Assembly: GCA_025084515.1 (NCBI GenBank)
Contig: JAJAGP010000230.1
Span: 457,288 to 521,287, forward strand
Direction of reading: 5' to 3'
Length of the DNA: 64,000 nt
Origin: Ancistrus triradiatus
Lineage: Eukaryota; Chordata; Actinopteri; Siluriformes; Loricariidae
In this document: positions 1-12,572 of the stretch, piece after piece
How positions within the stretch are numbered: position 1 is the stretch's first letter
How the letters are laid out: each line of letters opens with the position of its first letter
Translations under genes and position numbers: made by a program
The notes under the pieces: model-generated
Seen by the model: only the letters and a program-made list of their open reading frames with translations
What the model was told of the DNA's origin: nothing
Database searches by the model: none

Positions 1-154
1 GGAACTAGACTCAAATGTGGAACCATGAAACCAGACATGTCTGTGTGGGAGAAACCTCACGGGAGAACATACAAACCTGACACAGGCAGCTACCAGAACG
101 GGACAGAGTTAAAGCAAATATCTAATCAGCCAATCACAAGGCAGAACCTCAGTG

Positions 155-285
155 TGGTTTCTTCCTCATCACATTCAGGGAGTTTTTCCTTGCCACTGCC
201 GCCCTTGACTTGCTCAGTTGGAGCTGTAGGTCTAGACCTGCTTTGAGACAATGCTCGATTTTAAAAAGCACTACAGAAATAAATC
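155..285 (+). repeat. Dispersed repeat Z, copy 1
   Basis: GGTTTCTTCCTCATCACATT, AGTTTTTCCTTGCCACTGCC, CTGCTTTGAGACAATGCTCG and ACTACAGAAATAAATC. Other copies lie at 30350, 39725 and 57680. The layout suggests the shared 3' part of a retroelement. A small open frame across it (25-246) is not a gene. Confidence 0.6.
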
Positions 286-289
286 AAAC

Positions 290-1715
290 TTTGACATTTT
301 GAGAGCTCTGTTTTTTTCTCAGATGTTAGCAGATCTGAGCACCTTGTGAGACTCGAAGCCCAGGTGAGACAGATGTGAGATTACCAACAGACAGGAGGAG
401 TTTTATTTTTATTTCCACTTGACCTCATTGTTGTGTGGGAGAAACTACAGAGCTATCAAGGAGATCTCTTTTGTGATGTTTTTTCGGTGGGAAAACAAAA
501 TCTAATGCAGCTTCTAATCTGGCTGCATAATAAAAAGGTCTGTCTCTCTTTTTTATTGAATTCATTTATAGTTAGGTCAGGAAGAAATATTATATATTAA
601 TTGCAATAAGAAGAAAAACCTCTGCAAAGGTCATTGTGGTCAAGGCGTGTGTTGAAGTCGATGTACAGTTTCGCCTCTGAGACTGAAGTCGTTAATCTCG
701 GTGATGTCCTTTTAAAAGGATGCAATAATTTTTATGAGATTTATTTAAAAGCATCAGTGACTTGGCCTTTTTTGTAAGGTGAACTTAGAAAAATAATGAA
801 TTACACCCTATTAAGCAATAAAACAGTCAAAGGTTCAAATCAGAGACTTGGATGCCACACAAGTACAACTGCAGGAACGTTTATGTGCTACTCTCAGGTC
901 CAGAACTTGTATTTATGATCACTTTGATAGCCTGTGAAGGCAAGCCTGATCTCTGAAGTTTGGTCCTTCTCCTTGTGTTCGTGCAATCTGGCTTTTCCAT
1001 CAGCTGTCCGGTCAAAAATATAATAAGATTGAAATAGCAGTGCGTTCAGTTCTCCCAGTGGGATTCTGATTCTGATTCTGACCTTAGTTAACATGTAGCA
1101 AAAGCCACTCTGGTGTTGATCATTGTGTAACGTTAACATCTACAAACAAATGTTCGGCATTAAGTAGGGAAATATTAAAGCAGCTCTCCTTGCCTCGAGA
1201 CCTGAATTTCTCATTCGTTACGTTACGCCGGGGCCCAGGAGCCATTTAACGATCATACTTGTTCTAATTTATTTTACAAAACAAGCCTAGCACCAATTAT
1301 CTATGCCTTTATAAAATAAAAACATGGAACAAATGAAACTACAACAGCACGAAACGTTAAATCTAGACCATACTAAGTCGTACTGAATAACAGACCATGC
1401 TTAGATGCTATACAGCACGCCTACTAAGTCCAGTATCGTAAGGAGAAATGCAGGCTAGAGATCTTGCTCAATATGTCCATCAGTAATCCTCTGTAAGTGT
1501 TAGAAGATCCGAATTTTCTGTGTGCAGTTCCCTAATGACGTGAGATCTAAGCCTTTATCCTGTACATACAGGTTCAGCGTTCGTTCACTTTAATGACTGA
1601 GATCTTATCAATTACAACAAATTATAATAGGAAATTAAAATCTGTTCTTTAACTCTGGAAGTTGCACCACAAACAGATGGTCAAATTATTTTTGTATTTT
1701 GCCAGCCATAAATGT
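290..1715. other. Intergenic DNA, no gene seen
   Basis: AT-rich and without long open frames. A short GATTCTGATTCTGATTCTG run lies at 1064-1080. Nothing else stands out. Confidence 0.6.
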
Positions 1716-1718
1716 CAG

Positions 1719-3283
1719 TAGAATTTTCTATATTTCTGCCTAAATATGACCTAAAACATCATCAGATTGTCACACAAGTCCTAAAAGTAGATAAAGAGAA
1801 CCCAGTTAAACAAATGAGACAAAAATATTATACTTGTTCATTTATTTATTGAGGAAAATGATCCAATATTATATAGTGAGTGGCAAAAGTATGTGAACCT
1901 CTAGCATTAGCAGTTAATTTGAAGGTGAAATTATAGTCAGGTGTTCCAATCAATGGGATGCCAATCAGGTGTGAGTGGGCACCCTGTTTTATTTAAAGAA
2001 CAGGGATCTATCAAAGTCTGCTCTTCTCAACATGTTTGTGGAAGTGTATCATGGTACGAACAAAGGGGATTTCTGAGGAGCTCAGAAAAAGAGTTGTGGA
2101 TGCTCATCAGGCTGGAAAAGGTTACAAAACCATCTCTAAAGAGTTTGGATTCCACCAATCCACAGTCAGACAGATTGTGTACAAATGGAGGAAATTCAAG
2201 ACCATTGTTACCCTCCCCCAGGAGTGGTCGACCAACAAAGATCACTCCAAGAGCAAGGTGTGTAATAGTTGCTGAGGACCCCAGGGTAACTTCTAAGCAA
2301 CTGAAGGCCTCTCTCACATTGGCTAATGTTAATGTTCATGAGTCCACCATCAGAAAGAACACTGAACAACAATGGTGTGCATGACAGGGTTGCAAGGAGA
2401 AAGCCCACTGCTCTCCAAAAAGAACATTGCTGCTTGTCTGCAGTTTGCTAAAGATCACGTGGACGAGCCAGAAGGCTATTGAAGAATGTTTTTGGTGGAC
2501 GGATGAGGCCAAAACAGAACTTTTTGGTTTAAAAGAAAAGCGTTTATGTTTGGAGAAAGGAAACACCTGCATTCCAGCATAAGGACTTTATCCCATCTGT
2601 GAAACATGGTGGTGGTAGTATCATGGTTTGGGCCTGTTTTGCTGCATCTGGGCAGGACGGCCTTGCCATCACTGATGGAACAATGAATTCTGAATGATAT
2701 CAGAGAATTCTAAAAGGAAAATGTCAGGACATCTGTCCATGAACTGAATCTCAAGAGAAGGTGGGTCATGCAGCAAGACAACGCCCCTAAGCACACAAGC
2801 TGTTCTAACCAAAGAATGGTTACAGAAGAATAAAGTTTCATGTTTTGGAATGGCCAATCAAAGTCCTGACCTTAATCCAATAGAAATGTTGTGGAAGGGA
2901 CTGATGCAAGCAGCTAATGTGAGGAAACCCACCAAACATCCCAGAGCTGAAGCTGTTCTGTACGGAGGAATGGGCTAAAATTCCTCCAAGCCGGTGTGCA
3001 GGACTGATCAACAGCTACAGGAAACGTTTAGCTGCAGTTATTGCTGCACAGGGAGGGTCACATCAGATACTGAAAGCAAAGGCTCACATACTTTTGCCTC
3101 TCACTAATATGTAATATTGGATCATTTCCCTCAATAAATAAATGACCAAGTATAATATTTTTGTCTCATTTGTTTAACTGGGTTCTCTTTATCTACTTTT
3201 AGGACTTGTGTGAAAATCTGACGATGTTTTGGGTCATATTTATGCAGAAATATAGAAAACTCACAAACTTTCAAGCACCACTG
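1719..3283 (+). mobile_element. Tc1-like DNA transposon, copy A
   Basis: The right end is intact: the inverted repeat finishes TTTCAAGCACCACTG at 3283, followed by the TA target at 3284-3285. The left inverted repeat is truncated and begins at about 1719 with TAGAATTTTCTATATTTCTG; its outer 40 or so bases are gone. The roughly 200-base terminal repeats are long and match each other through ATGAGACAAAAATATTATAC. A broken transposase lies between them. The same family occurs at 10169, 29025 and 33257. Confidence 0.88.
2051..3115 (+). pseudogene. Tc1-like transposase, decayed
   Basis: This was a Tc1/mariner-superfamily cut-and-paste transposase. It starts MVRTKGISEELRKRVVDAH, followed by the first helix-turn-helix (GKGYKTISKEFGFHQSTVRQ), then GRPTKITPRAR between the two DNA-binding halves. 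The catalytic region is still traceable as GGGSIMVWACFAASG, MQQD, PDLNPIEMLWK and INSYRKRLAAVIAAQGG. The second Asp lies in MQQDN(A)PKH and the Glu in NPIEML, so the DDE order can be followed, but the Asp-Pro-Lys pocket reads NAPKH. At least two frameshifts break it, near 2219 and after 2355, and further ones follow, so no protein could be made. The start is the conserved Met; a TTG further upstream is not needed. Confidence 0.85.
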
Positions 3284-3999
3284 TACTTTGATGTTGTGTT
3301 TACTTTTTTAAAATGCAATTTATTTTGCATTAACTATGTGCACAGTTAGGAACTCCGTTACGGTCTGCGTTGTGCACGGACACTTTTACAACGTTTACAC
3401 GAGCAGAGATTTGAATATAATGTATTAAAATATACATTAACCAATGATATTTGATTAGTTCCCCAGTGCTGCAACGGGGACCTCAAACCCTGTGATAGAC
3501 TGCCATCCTGTCCATGGTCATGCCCGCCTGTGCCCAGTAAATTCCGGGATGGGCTCCAAACTCCCCTACAACCTTGACCAGGATAAGTGGGGTTAAATCT
3601 GGGAGGGAAACATCATCTTCTGTAACCGTGCTAATATGGTTATGGTCGTGTTGTATCTGGAGCCCTATCAGTATTCTATAGACCCCCTAAGTATTTATAA
3701 AAATTTATTGTGGACGTTCTCACTGTAATGATATGTGTGATAACAGCACGGCTTTTTCACACAAAACACTCACAAATCACTCTGCTGATGTGTTGCCAAG
3801 TAATGACAAAATTGATTTACACAAACATATAACATATACAAATAAGACAAAAACCCTAACAGATAACTAAATCCTATAGTATCCTATATCCAATCCTATA
3901 ATTTTATGTTCAGTTTTAGTCCTTTTAAAAAAAAATCTTTGCTTATTTGCACTTTGCATGTCAACTTGGTAGTGTCATATAAATGTTTTGTAGCGTACT

Positions 4000-4285
4000 G
4001 TGTTAGAGAAGAGCAGGGAAGCGTTACAATTGTTGTGGACCTTTTGGTGGGAGTTATATTCAGTATTAAACATACTCAGTATGAAATTTGGGGCTTCTTT
4101 AATTTATATAGTTTCTTTATTCTTTGTTGTAACAAAAACTGTTATAATAAAGAAATAGACCACATGAGATTGTGTGTTATCACGAATAACATCATGGCTG
4201 TGATGGTCTATGGCACTCGCCTTTGGATCGTGCCTGTGACCAAATCACAGCTGTGATGTTATTCGTCATAACACCGCCCCTCTCG
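4000..4285 (+). repeat. Dispersed repeat Y, copy 1
   Basis: Shares GTTGTGGACC, CAGTATGAAATTTGGGGCTT and the phrase ATAACATCATGGCTGTGATG with reversed copies at 36240 and 28740. It ends in GTGATGTTATTCGTCATAAC, which forms an imperfect inverted pair with TATCACGAATAACATCATGG. The open frame at 3906-4256 is only read-through of this repeat. Confidence 0.6.
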
Positions 4286-4529
4286 TGTTCTGTTGCTTAA
4301 ATATAAGCCCGGACAAATCTGTAGCAACTTGGGTAGCTTTGCTAGCATGTTCAGCAGTCAAAGGGCGCTGTCAGTTTCCTTATACGGTTTTACTCTATTC
4401 AAATTGCTACCTTTTTGTCACATTAAGCCTTGAAGTTTGAAATAAATTACATTAAAACTACTCTTTGGACACATGATACCCATCAATGCCGGCGTACCAA
4501 CATCATGAAATAACATCTGATTAAATGTA

Positions 4530-4966
4530 CAGTACTGTGCAGAACTCTAAGGCCACCATTAGATTAGATATACTACTGTTTTATCAATGGTATAATGACT
4601 ATGTATAATGATTTATCAGTCTCTTTATTGAAATATCCAACCAGAAAATACAGGGCATTTCTATGCATTGTTTACAACTGAAAACAAATCAGAAAAAACA
4701 GCTTCTCTTCGCTACAATGCCAAAAATTTAGTGTTTCCTCATCTTCCTCACCCAACACTTGAGCAATAGCAGCATCTGGCAGCTCATCGTGATGCCAAGT
4801 TGACCCTTCTACAGTCCGAAGAGGCTTGATTAGGAATGGTCTTTTTGGAAGGGTAGCAGCCAAGAAACCACTTTTTGAGAAGGGGAAGAGGGAGAAAAGG
4901 CTAAGACATGCTAAAGCTCAGAAAAGACTGGAATGAAGATCAGTGGAAAAGAGGATTATGGAGTGA
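4530..4966 (+). mobile_element. Tc1-like remnant of a second family (left end plus transposase piece)
   Basis: TA|CAGTACTGTGCAGAACTCTAAG marks the left terminal repeat. The body contains a transposase stretch that reads KDWNEDQWKRGLW in the frame at 4908 (family consensus near HKDWTEDQWKxVLWSDESKF), the region of the first catalytic Asp. The match stops at GAGTGAAAAAAA, just before that Asp, and no right terminal repeat follows. Confidence 0.75.
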
Positions 4967-4969
4967 AAA

Positions 4970-6420
4970 AAAATTAAACATTTGCAGACATCCCACCCTT
5001 GGAAAAACTAAATTCAGAGAGCTATTGCTGAGACACTTTTTTGGGGTGAAATGTGTTTTATATATTCTTTTTTTTAACACACAGAGTAATGACTGTAAAC
5101 TGAGTGAAGACAGGTAGACTGTAAAGCCCCGCCCACAGAGAAACCTCATAGGTCCACTAGGCAGATAGAGACCAATCAGGATGCTCTCTTGGTCACTCTG
5201 TCTTGAGTGTGTGTGCTTTTCTCTCTTGTTCTCTCTCTAAAAAATGCCTGTGTTATCACACGTTCATTACTCCATGTGAAAAACCGTAAGAAACTGGCGC
5301 TGACTGAAAGCGTTAGCCAAGATGCTGTTGTATTATGGGAAATGTAGTGCCTGTGGTGAATTTGCATGGTGTGTCCTGTAGTTCTGCTCAGCAATCCAGG
5401 ATAAAATAAACTTCATACCACACAATTGTTTGTACATAAAGTGGGTGCGATGACGCCGGTGTAGTGCTATGTCAGTCGTGAGGTATTAGTCACATCCTGT
5501 GTGTGTGTTTGAGTTTTGATTATCTTCCCTTCATGTCATTCTTCACGTTAATGAACGTACCTGCACCTCCATCCACTTTCTGTTGACTGCTTTTGGCGGC
5601 CCCAGTGCGCCATAAACCGAGAGTTATTTTAGCTAACAAAATGTGCAAAATCCATTATGCGAGCAAAAAAAAAACATTTTTTCCATGGACTTATTTGACG
5701 ATGACCCAACAAAGCAGCTCATGCTGTCTCTCATGATGTCATCGGCTAATTTGTAGCATGGGCTTGAATTGTATGCTCCAAAAAAGAGGACCATGCAGAG
5801 TAAATAGTATCCAAGACATCAACAATAGGTCAGTAATAAAATCGCTCGAAATTGCTGAGGTTAATTGCCTCCACTCTGTCCGTTTGTTACAATATTTGCT
5901 GCTAATAACGTGTTAAAAAAAGTGAACCAGCGGACGTTCTATCGTCTTATAAATATTCAAATTAAACCACGGATTCTGTCCTGTCTCTCTTCTGTCCCCC
6001 ATGTGTCTGTAGAGCATGTTCTTTTAGTGGAGTGTGACCAAAGTGGGTCCTATTGTTAAAAGTATGTGTTGAGTGCAGGACAGCTACGACCTCTGCTAAC
6101 AAAGGCACAGTGTCCAGACGTAGCGTATCACTCAACGTCTGGACTGCGGTTTGCTCCGACTGCCATATGCATTAGTGCTGTAAAACTGTGAAGCCTGCAG
6201 CAGACAGTGAGGCCAGTAATCAGTCATGAAAGCAGCAACTCCAGCGAGAGCTCTTAAAGCATATGGAGAATCAATAGTAGCAAAGTAGGTAGAGGTGGGA
6301 AGTGACGAGCTACAGTTACTCTTCAAGAGACAAACTAATATACAGGTGTGCGCCGTCTGATGCCCATCTAATCTAATAGGAAATAACAATCTGTCTCTTA
6401 ACTCCAGACGTTCCATTGCT
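4970..6420. other. Intergenic DNA, no gene seen
   Basis: Only short frames of under 105 codons without recognisable domains. No repeat family from elsewhere in the window was seen here. Confidence 0.55.
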
Positions 6421-6423
6421 GCC

Positions 6424-6650
6424 TGTATATCCACTCTAACCTATAACTATATAAACTGGTTCACATTCACTCGTTGAGTCTCTGGTTCATCTCGCTGATC
6501 ATCTGTGTTCCTAATACTGTCTATCAATGCATTTTTGGCTTCTGTCAAACTAAAGTATCAGGTCCATCATCTTCTTAAGTGTTATGGCTTTCCTCTATAC
6601 AGGCTCCTAACACTACAGTATATCACTGCATTCTCTGCAAAACTCGGCAT
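6424..6650 (+). repeat. Dispersed repeat X, copy 1
   Basis: Shares CTATATAAACTGGTTCACAT, GTGTTCCTAATACTGTCTAT and AAAGTATCAGGTCCATCAT with the copies at 12573 and 34086, in the same order and orientation. Non-coding, with a TATA-like core. Confidence 0.7.
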
Positions 6651-6671
6651 GTAGTTCTGTCTCAAGCAGAT

Positions 6672-6963
6672 ATGTAAACAACTACAGGTGTGGTCTGATT
6701 AGACACTTAGACACTCTTGCCACAAGAGGGCATAAAAGTGCGTCACCGCTGCTCTATAAAAAGGCTCTCAGAGGCTGCTTTTGGGTATCGTCTGCTTAGC
6801 CCAAGTCTGTGCATCCAGGCCTAGCATGCCTCATTGTTCGTGTTAGCTTAGCCTCTGCTATCCTGTCTGTTGTCTCCACGCTTGCCTGTCACTTGAATTC
6901 ACACCATGCTGTCCAATAAAGCCAATTGACTCTCTGTCCTCGTTCCAGGTGTCAAGCGTAACA
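6672..6963 (+). mobile_element. Possible solo LTR
   Basis: The segment has the order expected of a long terminal repeat: TGTAAACA start, TATA box at 6755 (TATAAAAAGG), AATAAA polyadenylation signal at 6915, and a GTAACA end. I see no target duplication, no primer-binding site and no retroelement genes next to it, so this may instead be a short unrelated promoter-like stretch. Confidence 0.4.
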
Positions 6964-7689
6964 ATGTGGAAGCAAGTCACACACACACCACACACACCCA
7001 GTACATGCCCCAGCAGCTGAGCATACTTTCTCTTTGCCTAAGGGCCTAACACATTCAGTTTGCAATCACATACAGATCTTACACCTGCAAATTATTTACA
7101 CTAAGCTTGAACACATTCTATGGTGGAATTCCTGCTTAAAGCAGTTCAACTTCTGTCATGTACCTTGCTATATTCACACACATGACTTGGGATGACTGTA
7201 GCTGGGACAAATAAACTGTAGCTCGACATAATGCTAGCAGATCCAGTGCTTGCGAGAAAAAATGGCCTTGGTGGGTAGAGTTACTCAGGATAGGGATCAT
7301 TTTAACGAGCCTCTGTACATTGTAGGAAGCAGAGCAAAATCTGAACGGCTCGTTGAATCCCTTGCTTTCAGAACTTGGCAACCCTCCAAACATGACTGTA
7401 TTATGAGATTTCACAGTTTCTGGGTTGGAAGGTATTCAAGACAACCAAATGTATTTGCACGGGCACTGAAAAAGGGTTTTACATAATGTGATCCCTGTAA
7501 AAAAACATAACCGAGTTGAAATTCAGTGTAAAAAGTGTGACATGCACCTGCTTTAGTTTGTGGGACCAAAACATTTGTTGCTCAGTGTTGTTTAAACATA
7601 TGTAATGTTTCATGTTTACTTCTGGGCACACAAACGCCCTTATCCAGAGCGATTTAACACTAAGCTCCTGTCTCGATCTGTTCTTGCTC

Positions 7690-7832
7690 CTCTTCTGTCT
7701 TGTTAAAGCTCACTTCTTCAACTCTCCTTACACCAGTTAACTTCTTACTGTTTTGGTAAGCGTCCTTGGGTTTGTGAAAGGTGCTTTATAAGTGTTAGCT
7801 ATTATTATTGTTATTATTACTATTATTAGCTG
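7690..7832 (+). repeat. LINE-type 3' tail with (ATT) repeats
   Basis: AAGCGTCCTTGGGTTTGTGA AAGGTGCTTTATAAGTG followed by TATTATTATTGTTATTATTA. This pattern, a CTTTATAA motif followed by ATT repeats, is the usual 3' end of fish L2/CR1-type LINE copies. No reverse transcriptase remains. Confidence 0.5.
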
Positions 7833-7839
7833 CACTGTT

Positions 7840-10160
7840 GATGGTTACAAGCTTTACTCAAGGGTTCAATTTGGAACTCCAGAGTCCAGAGTCTTACCCA
7901 ATGAGCCAGGGGTGTCTGCTACCTGTCAAATCATTTATCTGCCAGTTTCCATTTCCATACCTGACTGGAAATGTAGCCAACCTCTACTCTTCATCTTACA
8001 GGTTACATCCCACTAGATAAGGGGGCCTAGATCACAAGACTCTCATCGGTAAATACCACTCCCATGCCTGGTTCCAGGGATGGGTGGTTGTAACCGTACT
8101 CCAGGGTACTCTTGATTTATTTGTGTACCTTTCATGATATTTTGGAAGGCCCTTTGTTAGACCTTTCCCGCTCTGATCTTTTCGCTCCTAGTGGCATTGC
8201 TGTGAGGATGACTGAAGCACACAAGCCCCTTCAACACAGCAACGTCTGGATGCTTGAAGGGTTCTTGGGCAAAACTCTGTTCACCAATCAACCTTCTGCA
8301 TGGTCATGAGCTTTGAGTAGTGACCGAAAGAAAAAGTGTGGCAGAAATGAGTTTCCTATGCAGGTTTGTTGTCACGCTTCATGACAGGGTGAGGAGTTTG
8401 TCGCTATCAAGCTAGACTCTTTAGATTGAGAGGAGCCAGTTGAGATGATGCCCATTTGTTGACTCCTTCTAGAGCCTTTAATGTCATGTCCCTTTGAATG
8501 CAGGCCCAAAGTTAAAACCAGGACTTTCTGGAGGCATAATATTTAATGCTTGGGGACCAGCAATAAGAGTTGGAATATGCGTCCAACTGTAGAGGTGTCT
8601 GGAATGACTCCTGACCTTCACCATGAAAAGGAGATGGAGAGTAAGACTGAGACCTTTCAAGTATGAAAGGGGGGTTGGGGCACACAAAGCCACTTGACCT
8701 CTTGGGGGAACACAAGGTTCCTCTACTCTTAGAAAAAGGGTAAAGGTGGTTCCTTAGGTGATAGAAACACTGTATAATCGACTTTGCTCCCTTTATTTAG
8801 TGAAGATCTTTCCAAGCCTCCTCCGTTTGCTTTAATGTCTCTTCTGGAATATGTGATACTGTATTTCCAAAGTTTTGTAACTGAGAAACTGAGCTTTCTG
8901 GGCTGTTGCTCTCTCCGATATCTCTCTTGTTTTGGAAGAAGCTTCTGTGTTTGAGCGTGGAGACGATGGCGCTCTCGGACTGTCCACTGCGAAGTGGAAC
9001 ATCTGCGATGCAACCCTGTAGGTTTCACCCATCACTCATTCCCCTAAGTGTTTCCTAGGCTTTTCATCCCAGAAGCTCTGTTATTAATGAGAGCTAAACA
9101 TCGGGCCATGCTGCACGGCATCGTGGGTGAGATCCAGTCGTGTGAGACATCTACCTGCGTCCGTTTATACCTAATCAGTCTTCGGCATGAAGAATCAGTG
9201 GAAGGAGGCAAGGCTCCAGATGGTCGGTATTAAAATTCTTACAAACCCTGTGTGGTTTACTAACACTTGTCAGAGATAGTGGGCACTCGGCATGCACGTG
9301 GAATCAATTTGGTGAAGCTAGTGCTAGGAGAGCGTGCCTTTCAAGTCCGTTTGCTTTCTCATCTGCTTGCCTGCATATAGGACTAGTTTGGTCTTATCAT
9401 CGTTTCGGCCATAAGAGACCTTTCCGTTTACACCCCTCGCTTTGGAATAGAAATGTGTACGGTAGTTCAGAAAGAATGAAACCAATGAACACCAGTCAGA
9501 CATAATGTTAAATTCGTCAGCCTAATATGTTGTACGTTCTCCTTTGTGCCGCCAAAGAGCTGCCCCATTGAGGCTTGGACTCAAGACCAAGACCAGGACA
9601 CAGTAAGTCCCAGTCAAGACCAAGTGGAGTGGCTGAGACCGAGAGCAGATTAAGATTTTCTCATCATACAAGAATAAAAAGAAGAAAATGGAAAAAATCA
9701 ATCAATCAATCAATCAGTTTGTAATTCACTTTACATTCATTATCAGTCATTCTACCTAATAAATATTATATTTCATTATATATTTTGTAAAATGTAACAT
9801 TAAATAACATAAAACATGCAATTATTATTAATTATTAGTCTTATTCAAACTACAGCAATGTAACTTTTAGAAGCAATTGATGTGACGATTCTGTTTCCCT
9901 TCTTCTCTACCTTCTTGAAAGTGTCCTGTGGTATCTGGCACCAAGACATCAGCAGCAGATTTTCTGTGTCTTGTAAGTTGCAAGATGGTGCCTCCATGGA
10001 TCAGACTTGTTTTCCCAGCACGTCTCACAGCTGCTGGATCGAATTGAGATCTTGGGAAATTGGAAGGCAGGTCAACATCTTTCAACTTTTTGTCATGTTA
10101 CTCAAAACATTCCTGACCATTTTTTAATTAATAATTCAATCTTTTTAAGTGTCATAGGTC
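7840..10160. other. Intergenic DNA, no gene seen
   Basis: Several frames of 60-100 codons occur on both strands but overlap one another and resemble nothing I know. The stretch appears mostly unique. Confidence 0.5.
9697..9717. repeat. (AATC)n microsatellite
   Basis: Five AATC units. The DNA on either side is AT-rich and non-coding. Confidence 0.85.
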
Positions 10161-10168
10161 ATAGGTCT

Positions 10169-10701
10169 CAGTCAGACAGATTGTACAGGAGTGGTCGACC
10201 AACAAAGATCACTCCAAGAGCAAGGTGTGTAATAGTTGGTGAGTCACAAAAGGACCCCAGGGTAACTTCTAAGCAACTGAAGGTCTCTCTCACATTGGCT
10301 AATGTTAATGTTCATGAGTCCACCATCAGAAGAACACTGAACAACAATGGTGTGCATGGGAGGGCTGCAAGGAGAAAGCCATTGCTCTCCAAAAAGAACA
10401 TTGCTGCTCGTCTGCAGTTTGCTAAAGATCACATGGACGAGCCAGAAGACTATTGGAAGAATGTTTTGTGGACGGATGAGACCAAATAGAACTTTTTGGT
10501 TTAAAAGAAAAGCGTTATGTTTGGAGAAGGAAAACACTGCATTCCAGCATAAGAACCTTATCCATCTGTGAAACATGGTGGTGGTAGTATCATGGTTTGG
10601 GCCTGTTTTGCTGCATCTGGGCAGGACGGCTTGCCATCATTGATGGAACAATGAATTCTGAATGATATCAGAGAATTCTAAAGGAAATTGTCAGGACATC
10701 T
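10169..10701 (+). pseudogene. Tc1-like transposase fragment, copy B
   Basis: This is an internal piece of the same Tc1-like family with no terminal repeats on either side. It opens at CAGTCAGACAGATTGT, skips about 35 bases to GGAGTGGTCGACC, and runs through GRPTKITPRARCVIVGES, STIRRTLNNNGVHGRAARR, KKNIAARLQFAKDHMDEPED and WKNVLWTDETK, then a stop at the following codon. Similarity continues past the stop (GGGSIMVW region) and ends abruptly at GTCAGGACATCT. The open frame upstream of 10169 is unrelated DNA joined to it by chance. Confidence 0.85.
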
Positions 10702-10884
10702 AAGATGGCTAATGTAATCAGATAGCATGATAGATTGCACTGAAGTTGTATTCACTAAAATCATTCTAGATTGTGTTGTTATAGTTAAATAATCAGTAAC
10801 AGGTTGATGTTAGGAATTCTGTCAAAGTCATTAATAACTCAGACAGCACAACTCAAGAGTGTTTTATTCCAGTTTGAAACTGGC

Positions 10885-11018
10885 AGCTTTCCAAGACTCT
10901 TCTACAGTCCAGAGAAGCTTGACCACAAATGGTCTTCTTGGAAGGTAGCAGCCAAGAAACCACTTTTTTGGAAGGGGAACAGGGTGAAAAGGCTAAAGCT
11001 TCACAAAGATCAGTGGAG
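10885..11018 (+). mobile_element. Tc1-like second-family fragment
   Basis: A 130-base piece matches the body of the element at 22410: CTTCTACAGTCCAGAGAAGC, GGTAGCAGCCAAGAAACCAC and GAACAGGGTGAAAAGGCTAA. No terminal repeats remain. Confidence 0.7.
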
Positions 11019-11260
11019 CTAGTGTTTTAGACTACAGTGTCACCCAAGCACCTTCATTTTTATTGATTTCGACCAATCCTGGACCTCTTTTGGACAAATT
11101 TGAGTATTTTCTATAATAAAAAGGCCACAGATGAGTTTTTAGGAGAGACTCTAATGAGCAGACTTTATAGAAGATGTCCATAAACATTACGAGGCTCAAA
11201 CCACTGAACTAAAAGCCAAACTCTTTTGGATGTCACATTATGAAGCTGAATATAAATCAT

Positions 11261-11402
11261 AGCATTTAGCAGATGCTCTTATCCAGCATGACTAACAACC
11301 AATCAGAGCAGGTGACCCTTAAAGGTCTTGATCACGGACAGGACTTGAACACACAACCTTCCAGTTAGCAATCATTCAGAGCCTTAACTGCTATGAGACC
11401 TC
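11261..11402 (-). repeat. tRNA-derived SINE
   Basis: ATTTAGCAGATGCTCTTATC (tail core, reversed) leads to AGGACTTGAACACACAACC (box B region) and GCCTTAACTGCTATGAGACC (box A). Confidence 0.7.
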
Positions 11403-12572
11403 TAAGGCAGATGTCATGTATATTATTACTGCAAGCTCTTTTATTGCATGCTAATAGAGTAATAGTGAGGGTGTGGAGACTCTGGACAGGGTGTCTAATG
11501 GGTAATAAAGTCTCTGCACCTTCCAGCAGTCCAGTATTACTGGTGTCACAGGCACTACATCCCCAATTCCGCTGGATCCAACTGAAGTGTTGATGGGAGG
11601 GACCACAGCAGCATGACCTCATATGTCATCACTGCAGCGCAGATGTGAGGGCTGGAAGAGGAGGTGGCAGAAAACAGTCCAGAGGGAAACAAAGTATGTA
11701 GTTAGATAAATTTCCAAGACAAATAATCAATCGCACGTGTCGCTCCTTTCCTTGTACTCGGTTGCACCTTATCTCGAGTTCATAACAACGCCAGTCTGTT
11801 TGGACTCCACCAGTGTCTTAAGGTCGTTCCTGTCTCCCACAAACTGTGTGCAATTCAAGGAGTTTGTGAGATTTTAGCATTTCAATCTCTGGTAAACCTA
11901 AGCTGCATAAACCTCCTGTGGGACGGCGGTCCAGAGTTTTGCTTGGCAGTCATGTTGTCAAAACTTTGGTGGCTGGATGTCCTTTTGTCACACCAGATTT
12001 TACACACTTCCAACTCATTTAAAGACTGCAGTTCGAGTGCTTTTCTAGTTGTCCATCTTGGTGCAGTTAGCACAGCCTCAGCTTGTTGTGGGAACGTGGC
12101 TGAAAAGGTACACACATGTTTTGCGTGTAGGAACCCAATGCTGACTCACAAATCAATTTAGGCACAGGCTGGGGAATGAACAGCTGCACTGCCCTGAGAT
12201 ATTCGACCATGATTAATTAATAATATGGACACTTTGTTAACATTTCAACACCATGCTTGAATGAAATTAAAGGGAAGCAGGGCTTCCCGTGTAGTTTTAA
12301 ATCCATCGTCTGTGACACACACACAAACCAAATGTCTCTGCCCTTGCTATTCCAGCACTAAGAGCATGAAATAGACCTAGAAATAAACTGCTTTATCTCA
12401 AAACGATGCAATCATCAAAATGATGGTGCATCACTTTCATACACCATAATTAGAGTCTGTTCTAGCTCGGTTGATGTGTTTAGAGACTTATTTGTGTAAG
12501 TTCCTTGCGTTTGTGTGTATAACTTTCCTTATTTGTACCAAACTGTAAATGTTGATCATAAGTGTATGCACC

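Noticed and set aside
10007..10168. N-terminal part of the open frame that runs into the transposase fragment
   Set aside because: The sequence before 10169 is unrelated to transposase; the fusion is caused by a chance open frame.
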